From an uncultured Bacteroidales bacterium (GTDB taxonomy: Bacteria > Bacteroidota > Bacteroidia > Bacteroidales > UBA932): a stretch of 64,000 nt of DNA. Both the position numbers and the translations under genes were made by a program. Every line of letters begins with the position of its first letter. The first letter of the stretch is position 1. The notes beneath the pieces were generated by a model. That model was not told the origin of the DNA. It did no database searches and was given only the letters and a program-made list of their open reading frames with translations. The stretch is from contig ONDF01000003.1 in assembly GCA_900316525.1 (NCBI GenBank), positions 62,001-126,000 of the forward strand. Reading direction: 5' to 3'. This document shows, in pieces, positions 52,824 to 60,349 of the stretch.

Positions 52824-55040
52824 ATGAAATTCCGCACTATTCTTCTTGCCGCTTCGGCCCTTCTGCTGGCCGCCTGCGGCACTGAACCTGCCACCGAAGA
52901 CTACGCCGCATTCGTGAACCCAAAGATCGGAACGGGCGGTCACGGCCACGTGTTCGTGGGCGCCAATGTGCCCTTCGGCCTCGTGCAGCTGGGCCCGACC
53001 AGCATCCCGCAGGAATGGGACTGGTGCTCCGGCTACCACGACAGCGACCGCACCGTCATCGGCTTCAGCCACACGCACCTCAGCGGCACCGGCATCGGCG
53101 ACCTGTTCGACATCACGGTGATGCCGACGACCGGCCCCACCACGCCCGCCCGCGGCACGGAGAACGACCCGCAGTCCGGCGCCTGGTCCTACGCGGACCG
53201 CACCAAGGAGGTCTGCGAACCCGGCTACTACAGCGTCCCCCTGGAGCGCTACGGCATCACGGCGGAAATGACCGCCACCACCCGCGTGGGCTTCCACCGC
53301 TACACTTTCCCGGCCACGGACAACGCAAACCTGGTCTTCGACCTGGAGAACGGCGGCTGCTGGGATGACGTCACCGACGCCGGCTTCGAGGTCGTCAAGG
53401 ATGACGCCGGCCACGTGAAGGCCCTCGGCGGCTACCGATTCTCGACGGGATGGGCCAAGAACCAGAAGATTTTCTTCTGGGCCGAATTCTCCCGGCCCTC
53501 CGTGGAATTCTCCGTCGCGGAGAACCCGAACAACGACAGCGAGCGCGGACGCGTGCGCAAGCCCATCTACGGTTACTACAACCTGGGCAAGGTCGAGGAA
53601 GGGACGCAGGTGCTCGTGAAGGTCGCCCTCTCCCCCGTTTCCGTCGAGGGCGCCAAGGCCAACATGGCCGCGGAACTCCCCGGCTGGGACTTCGAGGCCA
53701 CGAAAGCCGCCGCGCGGGCGGCCTGGAACGAGGAACTGGGGCGCGTCGCCGTCACCTGCCCGGATGCCGATGCCAAGACCGTCTTCTACACCGCGATGTA
53801 CCATACGATGGTCGCGCCGTCCGTCTTTGACGACGTGGACGGCCAGTACCGCGGCTCCGACGACGTCGTCCGCAAGGGCAACTTCCGGAACTACACCACC
53901 TTCTCCCTCTGGGACACCTACCGCGCCCAGATGCCGCTCATGACCCTCATCCACGCGGACCGTTGCAACGACATCACCGCCACCTTCTACCACATCTTCG
54001 AGGAGCAGGGCGACCTGCCCGTGTGGCACCTGATGGGCAACGAGACGGACTGCATGGTGGGCAACCCGGGCCTCATCGCCTTCGCCGACAACATCGTCAA
54101 GGGCTTCCAGGCCGGCCTCACCAAGGAGCAGATGATCACCGCGATGACCAAGACCGCCACGACGCCCGACCGCGGCCAGGACCTGCGGATGGAATACGGC
54201 TACATCCCGGCCGACCTCTACCGCGAATCCGTCGCCAACGACATGGAATACGCCGTCGCGGACGGCGCCCTGGCGAACGCCGCCGAGTTCCTCGGCGACA
54301 AGGCCACGGCCACCGTCTACCGCGACCGCAGCCACTCCTACCGCCATTTCTGGGATCCGGACCTGCAGTTCATGCGCGGCCGCAAGGTCGACGGCGCCTT
54401 CACCGAGCCCTTCGACCCGATCTACTCCCGCCACGAGACCTCCGACTACACCGAGGGCACCGGCTGGCAGTACATCTGGCTCGTCCCTCAGGACGTCCAG
54501 GGCCTCCAGGACCTGTTCGGTTCCCGGGAGGCGATGCTCGCGAAGCTCGACGGCCTCTTCGAGGCGCCGGACCACGTGGAGGGCGAGAACGCCTCCCCGG
54601 ACATCTCCGGCCTCATCGGCCAGTACGCCCACGGCAACGAGCCCGGGCACCACACCATCTACCTGTATTCCATGCTGGGCGAACCCGACAAGGCCGCGGA
54701 CCGGCTCCGTCAGGTGTACAAGGAGATGTATTTCAACGACGTGGAAGGCCTCGCCGGTAACGAGGACGTGGGCCAGATGAGCGCCTGGTACGTCCTGTCC
54801 AGCTTCGGCTTCTACCAGGTGGAACCGGCCTGCCCGCGCTTCTGGTTCGGCGCCCCGAACCTGGAGAAGGCGGTCCTGAAGGTCGCCGGCGGCACCTTCA
54901 CCATCACCGCCAAGGGCCTCTCCGCCGAGAAGCCCTACATCCGCGGCGTCAAGCTGAACGGCGAGCCCTACGACCTCCCGTACATCGAGTACAAGGACAT
55001 CGTCAAGGGCGGAACACTCGAATTCACAATGGGTAAATAA
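52824..55040 (+). CDS. GH92 alpha-mannosidase lipoprotein (third copy)
   Basis: 738 residues from ATG 52824 (MKFRTILLAASALLLAAC, Cys18); the open frame upstream to 52782 has no signal and overlaps the previous gene. GH92 marks: FVNPKIGTGGHGHVFVGAN, FSLWDTYRAQMPLMTLI, YAHGNEPGHHTIYLY and GNEDVGQMSAWYVLSSFGFYQ, with the catalytic acidic residues retained. It removes alpha-mannose, probably with different linkage preference from the other two copies. It ends 1 nt before the ROK kinase gene. Confidence 0.95.
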   Translation: MKFRTILLAASALLLAACGTEPATEDYAAFVNPKIGTGGHGHVFVGANVPFGLVQLGPTSIPQEWDWCSGYHDSDRTVIGFSHTHLSGTGIGDLFDITVMPTTGPTTPARGTENDPQSGAWSYADRTKEVCEPGYYSVPLERYGITAEMTATTRVGFHRYTFPATDNANLVFDLENGGCWDDVTDAGFEVVKDDAGHVKALGGYRFSTGWAKNQKIFFWAEFSRPSVEFSVAENPNNDSERGRVRKPIYGYYNLGKVEEGTQVLVKVALSPVSVEGAKANMAAELPGWDFEATKAAARAAWNEELGRVAVTCPDADAKTVFYTAMYHTMVAPSVFDDVDGQYRGSDDVVRKGNFRNYTTFSLWDTYRAQMPLMTLIHADRCNDITATFYHIFEEQGDLPVWHLMGNETDCMVGNPGLIAFADNIVKGFQAGLTKEQMITAMTKTATTPDRGQDLRMEYGYIPADLYRESVANDMEYAVADGALANAAEFLGDKATATVYRDRSHSYRHFWDPDLQFMRGRKVDGAFTEPFDPIYSRHETSDYTEGTGWQYIWLVPQDVQGLQDLFGSREAMLAKLDGLFEAPDHVEGENASPDISGLIGQYAHGNEPGHHTIYLYSMLGEPDKAADRLRQVYKEMYFNDVEGLAGNEDVGQMSAWYVLSSFGFYQVEPACPRFWFGAPNLEKAVLKVAGGTFTITAKGLSAEKPYIRGVKLNGEPYDLPYIEYKDIVKGGTLEFTMGK

Positions 55041-55041
55041 T

Positions 55042-56151
55042 ATGGGAAACTACACCAACGATTCCAGGATCGTCCTTACCCTGGACGCCGGCGGCACCAA
55101 CATGGTGTTCGGCGCGATGAAGGGCGAAGAGTACGTGGGCGAGCCGATCACGATGCCCGCCAATGCCAATGACCTGGACCTGTGCCTGAAGACGATGGTC
55201 GTCGGGTTCGAGTCCGTGATGAACACCCTCGGGGGCGAGAAGCCCGTGGCCATCAGCTTCGCCTTCCCCGGCCCGGCCGACTATCCGAACGGCATCATCG
55301 GCGGATACCTGCCCAACTTCCCGTCGTTCCGCGACGGCGTGGCCCTCGGCCCGTTCCTCCAGGAGAAGTTCGGCGTGCCCGTGTTCATCAACAACGACGG
55401 CGACCTGTATGCCTTCGGAGAAGCCCTCGGCGGTGTCCTCCCGCAGGTCAATGCGAAGCTGGCGGCCCTGGGCAGCGCCAAGCGCTATCACAACCTCATC
55501 GGCTACACCTTCGGCACGGGCTTCGGCATCGGCTGCGTCATCAACGGCCAGCTGAACCGCGGCGACAACTCCTGCGTGGAGACCTACTGCCTGCCGCACA
55601 GCCGCATCGACGGAGTCATCGTGGAAGACGGTGTCGCCGTCCGCGCCGTCAAGCGCGTCTACGCCGAACGCTCCGGCATCAACGACCCTTCCCTCACTCC
55701 AAAGGACATCTACGACATCGCCGAGGGCGCGCGTCCCGGCAATCCGGAGGCCGCGCAGGCCGCTTTCGCCGAGATGGGCACCGTCGCGGGCAACGCGATG
55801 GCCGTCGCGGCCCAGCTGATGGACGGTCTCATCGTCATCGGCGGCGGCATCACCGCTTCCAAGAAATACTTCATGCCGGCCCTGCTGGACGCCCTCCGCG
55901 GCACGGTCCGCACCCTGTCCGGCGACACCCTCGCCAAGGTGCAGATGAAGGTCTACAACCTGGACGACGAGGCCGAATTCGCCGCCTTCGCCAAGGGCAG
56001 CGCCCGCGAGCTCAAGGTGTACGGCTCCGACAGGACCGTCACCTACGACCCGCAGAAGCGCATCGGCGTGATGATTTCCAAGATCGGCGCCTCCAAGGCC
56101 ATTTCCGTCGGCGCGTACGACTTCGCGCTGGCCCAATTAGATGCCAGATAG
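55042..56151 (+). CDS. ROK-family sugar kinase
   Basis: 369 residues, cytoplasmic. The ATPase core shows LTLDAGGTNMVFG (phosphate-1), FAFPGPADYPNGIIGG, NNDGDLYAFGE (catalytic Asp), FGTGFGIGCVING and IVIGGGITAS. The zinc-binding Cys cluster of classical ROK repressors and kinases is not present, and no DNA-binding domain precedes the kinase. By context it would phosphorylate mannose (or glucose/GlcNAc) released in the cell, and ManA follows 3 nt later. Substrate is inferred from the neighbourhood. Confidence 0.88.
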   Translation: MGNYTNDSRIVLTLDAGGTNMVFGAMKGEEYVGEPITMPANANDLDLCLKTMVVGFESVMNTLGGEKPVAISFAFPGPADYPNGIIGGYLPNFPSFRDGVALGPFLQEKFGVPVFINNDGDLYAFGEALGGVLPQVNAKLAALGSAKRYHNLIGYTFGTGFGIGCVINGQLNRGDNSCVETYCLPHSRIDGVIVEDGVAVRAVKRVYAERSGINDPSLTPKDIYDIAEGARPGNPEAAQAAFAEMGTVAGNAMAVAAQLMDGLIVIGGGITASKKYFMPALLDALRGTVRTLSGDTLAKVQMKVYNLDDEAEFAAFAKGSARELKVYGSDRTVTYDPQKRIGVMISKIGASKAISVGAYDFALAQLDAR

Positions 56152-56154
56152 CCT

Positions 56155-57171
56155 ATGTATCCGCTGAAATTCGAACCCATCTTCAAGACCATCGTCTGGG
56201 GCGGCGAGAAGATCGCCCCCTACAAGGGCGTGGAAACCGAACAGGAGCACATCGGCGAAAGCTGGGAACTGTCCGGCGTGAAAGGAAACGAGTCCGTGGT
56301 CGCGAACGGCGCCCTCAAGGGCCGCACCATCGCGGATCTCGTGAAGGAATACAAGGGCCGTCTCGTGGGCGAGCACGTGTATGCCAACACCGGCGACGAG
56401 TTCCCGCTGCTGATCAAGTTCATCGACGCCCTCTCCGACCTGTCCGTGCAGGTCCATCCGAACGACGAGCTGGCCGCCGTGCGGCACAACGGCTCCAAGG
56501 GGAAGACCGAAATGTGGTATGTGGTCGATGCGGAGCCGGGCGCGCACCTGCTCGCCGGCATGACCGAGGAAATCACCCCTGAGGAATACGAGAAGCGCGT
56601 CGCGGACGGCACCATCACCGAGGTGCTGGCCCGCCACGACGTGCATCCCGGCGACGTGTTCTTCCTCCCGGCCGGACGCATCCACGCCATCTGCGGCGGC
56701 TGCTTCATCGCCGAGATCCAGCAGACTTCCGACATCACCTACCGCATCTACGACTACGGCCGCCTGGGCCTGGACGGCAAGCCGCGCCAGCTCCACACAG
56801 AGCTCGCGAAGGATGCCATCGACTATAAGGTCTATCCGGAGTACCGCACCCCCTACACCCCCGTCAAGGACGCGGAGAACGAAGTCGTTTCCTGCAAGTA
56901 CTTCACCACCAGCATCTACGACCTGGACCGGGCCGTGACGAAGAACCTGGAGGACGTCGACTCCTTCCTCGTGGTGATGTGCCTCGCCGGAAGCGGCACC
57001 CTCACGGATGCCGAGCCCGTCTTTGACGCCGAAGGCCGCCGCGGCCCCACCAAGGGCCACGTCATCGACCTCCGCCAGGGCGAGACCGTCCTCGTTCCCG
57101 CCTCCTCCACCGGCGTCACCTTCAAGCCCGCCGAGGGCGGGATGAAGGTCCTGACGAGTTACATCAAGTAG
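56155..57171 (+). CDS. manA: Mannose-6-phosphate isomerase, class I
   Basis: 338 residues, cytoplasmic cupin enzyme. Zinc-site motif QVHPND at 99-104 with His101, GKTEMWYVV, GRIHAI and QQTSDITYRIYDYGR are all visible. It interconverts mannose-6-phosphate and fructose-6-phosphate, the last step from N-glycan mannose into glycolysis. It closes the plus-strand mannose operon. A perfect 26-nt palindrome follows between it and the convergent peptidase gene. Confidence 0.95.
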   Translation: MYPLKFEPIFKTIVWGGEKIAPYKGVETEQEHIGESWELSGVKGNESVVANGALKGRTIADLVKEYKGRLVGEHVYANTGDEFPLLIKFIDALSDLSVQVHPNDELAAVRHNGSKGKTEMWYVVDAEPGAHLLAGMTEEITPEEYEKRVADGTITEVLARHDVHPGDVFFLPAGRIHAICGGCFIAEIQQTSDITYRIYDYGRLGLDGKPRQLHTELAKDAIDYKVYPEYRTPYTPVKDAENEVVSCKYFTTSIYDLDRAVTKNLEDVDSFLVVMCLAGSGTLTDAEPVFDAEGRRGPTKGHVIDLRQGETVLVPASSTGVTFKPAEGGMKVLTSYIK

Positions 57172-57196
57172 CTGATTGACAACATATTAAATAGCA

Positions 57197-57222
57197 AGAG
57201 GTGCACCGGCCGGTGCACCTCT
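57197..57222. terminator. Perfect 26-nt palindrome between convergent genes (likely bidirectional terminator)
   Basis: AGAGGTGCACCGG and its exact reverse complement abut each other. The stem lies 25 nt after the manA stop and 29 nt after the convergent peptidase stop. No strong U-tract follows on either strand, so terminator function is likely from position but not proved. Confidence 0.6.
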
Positions 57223-57251
57223 CAATCGTTAAAGAACAATCCGTCAGCGAC

Positions 57252-59249
57252 TTACTCCAGGCCGCGGGCGCGGAGGAGCGCCGCCGGATCGGGATCGGCG
57301 CCGCGGAACTGGCGGAAGAGGGTCATCGGCTCTTCGGAGCCGCCCTTCTCGAGGAAGGTCTGGCGGAAGGCCTTCGCCGTGGCGGGATTGAAGACGCCGT
57401 CGGCCACGAACTTCTCCCAGGCGTCCATATCCAGGACTTCGGCCCACAGATAGCTGTAATAGCCGGCGCTGTAGCCGCTGTTGAAGATGTGGTTGAAGTA
57501 CGTCGTCCGGTAGCGCGGGATGATCTCGTCGATGAGGCCCATCTCGGCGCAGACCTTCGTCTCGAAGTCGCGGATGGACTGCGCGTCGGTGAACTTCTCC
57601 AGTTCCTCGGCCGTGAGTTCGTGCCACTTCATGTCCAGGATGGACGCGGCGCAGAGCTCGCCCGTGGTGAAGCCCATGTTGAACTTCAGCGAATTCCGGA
57701 TCTTCTCCACCAGTTCGGCGGGGATGACCTCGCCGGTCCGGTAGTCATGGGCATAGACGGCGAGGATTTCGGGCACGAACGCCCAGTTCTCGTTGAACTG
57801 GGAGAACGTTTCCACGAAGTCGCGGGTGACGGCGGTGCCCGAGACGCCCGGATAACGGCACTTGGTCAGGAAACCGTGCAGGGCGTGGCCGAACTCGTGA
57901 AAAGCGGTCTGGACATTGTCGATGGAAAGCATCGACGGGGCGTCCTCCGTGGCGGGCGGGAAGTTGCACACGTTCACAATGACCGGACGGATATCGACGC
58001 CGTCTTTCACGTACTGGTCACGGAAGTTGTTCATCCAGGCGCCGCCCCGCTTGGTGTCGCGGGAGAACCAGTCCTGGTAGAAGATGCCGAGGAGGGATCC
58101 GTCGGCGTCCGTGAGCTTGTAGGCCTTCGTCACGTCGTTGTAGACCTCCACCTCGGGCGCGGGCTCGATGTGGATGCCATAGACCTTCTCCGCGGCGGCG
58201 AAGACGCCCTTGGAGACGCTGTCAGCCGTGAAATACGGCTTGGTGACAGACTCGTCCAGGTCGTACTTCTGCGCGCGCACCTTCTCGGCATAGTAGAACC
58301 AGTCCCAAGGCTCGATCTTGTGGCCGGCGACGGCCTCCATATCGGCGAGCTCTTCCTTCGCCTTGCGCATGGACGCGTCCATGATGGGCTTCAGGAAGGC
58401 GTCCACCGTCTCCGGGTTGCCGGCCATCTTGTCGGCCAGGAGATACTCCGCGGAGGTGTTGTAGCCCAGCAGCTTCGCTTTCTCCGTCCGGAGCTTCATG
58501 ATCTCCAGGACGATGGCGTTGTTGTCGTGCTCGTCGCCGTGGTTGCCGCGGCTGGAGTAGGCCTTGAAGGCCTTCTCGCGCAGGGCGCGGTCCTCGCAGG
58601 TGGTCATAAAGTCCGGATAGCCGGACACGGTTACGCCGATGGCGTCGCGGAAGGCGTTGTTCTCCGCCAGGAGGTTCTGGCCGAACTTCTGGCTGAGGAC
58701 GGCGAGGCGGGTGTTGATCTCCGCGAAGCGGGCCTTGGCCTCCCCTTCCAGACCGACCCCGTTGCGGACGAAGCGGTCATAGAGCTTCTTGGTGACCATC
58801 TGCTGCTCGCGGTCCAGGCCGTCCATGTGCTCATACACGGCCTTCACCCGGGCGAAGAGACCCTCGTCCATGTAGATGGCGTTGGAGGCCTCCGTGATGA
58901 CCGGGGTGAGTTCCTCCTCGATCTGCTGGATCTCGGGGGTGGAGTCCGACTCGGAGAGGTTGAAGAAAACGCCGGAAGCCTTCGAAAGAAGGTCTCCTGA
59001 GAGCTCGTAGGCCGCGATCGTGTTCTCGAACGTGGGAGCGTCCGGATTCTCGACGATGGCGCGGATTTCGGCCTTCTGGGCCTCGATGCCGGCCAGGATG
59101 GCGGGCTTGTAGTCCGCTACCGTGATCTTGCTGAAGGGCGCCGTTCCGTACGGAGTGTTCCACTCCTCGCTGAAAATCTTTCCGGCCTTCGGGCCGCAAG
59201 CGGTCATCGTCAATGCCATCGCTGCTATCAAGAGGATTCTTCGGGTCAT
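57252..59249 (-). CDS. dcp: M3-family peptidyl-dipeptidase (Dcp-like) lipoprotein
   Basis: 665 residues with lipobox LTMTAC at Cys18, so it is exported and anchored, unlike cytosolic Dcp. The zinc motif HEFGH is at 451-455 (His451, Glu452, His455), preceded by NVQTAF and followed by HGFLTKC and a C-terminal helical segment with NHIFNSGYSAGYYSYLWAEV. It removes dipeptides from the C-terminus of short peptides. Start overlaps the DUF5689 stop by 1 nt (TAATG), the last gene of a minus-strand operon. Confidence 0.93.
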   Translation of the reverse strand: MTRRILLIAAMALTMTACGPKAGKIFSEEWNTPYGTAPFSKITVADYKPAILAGIEAQKAEIRAIVENPDAPTFENTIAAYELSGDLLSKASGVFFNLSESDSTPEIQQIEEELTPVITEASNAIYMDEGLFARVKAVYEHMDGLDREQQMVTKKLYDRFVRNGVGLEGEAKARFAEINTRLAVLSQKFGQNLLAENNAFRDAIGVTVSGYPDFMTTCEDRALREKAFKAYSSRGNHGDEHDNNAIVLEIMKLRTEKAKLLGYNTSAEYLLADKMAGNPETVDAFLKPIMDASMRKAKEELADMEAVAGHKIEPWDWFYYAEKVRAQKYDLDESVTKPYFTADSVSKGVFAAAEKVYGIHIEPAPEVEVYNDVTKAYKLTDADGSLLGIFYQDWFSRDTKRGGAWMNNFRDQYVKDGVDIRPVIVNVCNFPPATEDAPSMLSIDNVQTAFHEFGHALHGFLTKCRYPGVSGTAVTRDFVETFSQFNENWAFVPEILAVYAHDYRTGEVIPAELVEKIRNSLKFNMGFTTGELCAASILDMKWHELTAEELEKFTDAQSIRDFETKVCAEMGLIDEIIPRYRTTYFNHIFNSGYSAGYYSYLWAEVLDMDAWEKFVADGVFNPATAKAFRQTFLEKGGSEEPMTLFRQFRGADPDPAALLRARGLE

Positions 59250-60346
59250 TATTTCTGGATCTTTACGCTGTTTTCATCGACCAGGGCCAGCTGCGCGGCC
59301 CCGTTGTACACGGTCAGGATGCCCGTGGCGGAGCACAGCGCGCCGTCGTCCCTCCCCTTGGGGTCGCCGAGGATGAGCGGGTCGATCTGCGTGTCCGCGA
59401 ACTTCGCGTACCCGCTGGTACGGATCTGGACCGCCTGGCCCTGCGGCAGGTGGAAGTAGTGGCTGGTGGTGATGGCCGTCGCGTTCTCGCGGATGGTCTG
59501 CTTCACCGTCAGGCCCGTCTTCTCGTCGAAGATGTCGTCCATCGACTTGTCCGAGCTGGTGCAACGGTCGAAGCAGCCGGCGTCCAGGTACTCCAGGAAC
59601 TTGTTCTTGGACATGGCCCAGGTGGTCACGCCGAAGGTCTCGGTGGAGCAGAAGACGCGGTTGGTGGAGGCCTTCTTGTCCTTGTACGGGTCGATGTAGA
59701 GGAGGATGAAGATGCGCTTGTACGCCTCGGTGTTGTACTCGGGCTTGGCGCCGTACTGCAGGTCTTCCAAGGTCACCAGCTGGCCCCAAAGGTGGTTGGT
59801 GTAACCCTCCTTGAGGGCGGCCGCCAGCTCATCTTCCGTAACCCGGCGCGGAGGGACGGGATCGCCCCAGGCGCCGCGGATCACGTGGGCGTCGATCAGG
59901 TAGCGGTTGTCCAGGTAGGAGGTCTCGTACTCGCCGGTGGGATCCTCGATGCCCAGCTGGGGCATCCCGTTGTACTGGCCGATGGTGAGGCCGCCGCACT
60001 TGACATAGACCGTCTGGCCCAGCTTGTAGTCGCTGTACAGGGAGGACAGGCCGATCTTGACGCTGATCACGCCGGTCTCGTCCTGGATGTACAGTTCGCG
60101 GTAGATATTCCCGGAATGGTCGTCGGAGATGACCTTGCCGGCGATGACCATATCGTCGTCCTGGATCTTCAGGACGCCGTGCTTGGCGTACAGTTCCTTG
60201 AGGTTCGCGATGGTGGACGTCACTTCCAGATTCGCGGCCTCATACATATACACGTCGCCAGGTTCGCCGGTGAACACCGGCTGCCACTCCTCGCAGGCAG
60301 CGAGGGCGAGGGTTGCCGCAGCAACAATCAGGATACGCTTTCTCAT
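59249..60346 (-). CDS. DUF5689-domain lipoprotein
   Basis: 365 residues with lipobox LALAAC at Cys18. The N-terminal half has the OB-fold-like pattern of DUF5689 (VIAGKVISDDHSGNIYRELYIQD, span about 66-90, then GLSSLYSDYKLGQTVYVKC). The function of the family is unknown, and it frequently neighbours TonB receptors and secreted nucleases in Bacteroidota. It is 3 nt from the TonB receptor stop upstream and overlaps the M3 peptidase downstream. Likely an outer-membrane partner of the receptor. Confidence 0.8.
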   Translation of the reverse strand: MRKRILIVAAATLALAACEEWQPVFTGEPGDVYMYEAANLEVTSTIANLKELYAKHGVLKIQDDDMVIAGKVISDDHSGNIYRELYIQDETGVISVKIGLSSLYSDYKLGQTVYVKCGGLTIGQYNGMPQLGIEDPTGEYETSYLDNRYLIDAHVIRGAWGDPVPPRRVTEDELAAALKEGYTNHLWGQLVTLEDLQYGAKPEYNTEAYKRIFILLYIDPYKDKKASTNRVFCSTETFGVTTWAMSKNKFLEYLDAGCFDRCTSSDKSMDDIFDEKTGLTVKQTIRENATAITTSHYFHLPQGQAVQIRTSGYAKFADTQIDPLILGDPKGRDDGALCSATGILTVYNGAAQLALVDENSVKIQK

Positions 60347-60349
60347 GGC

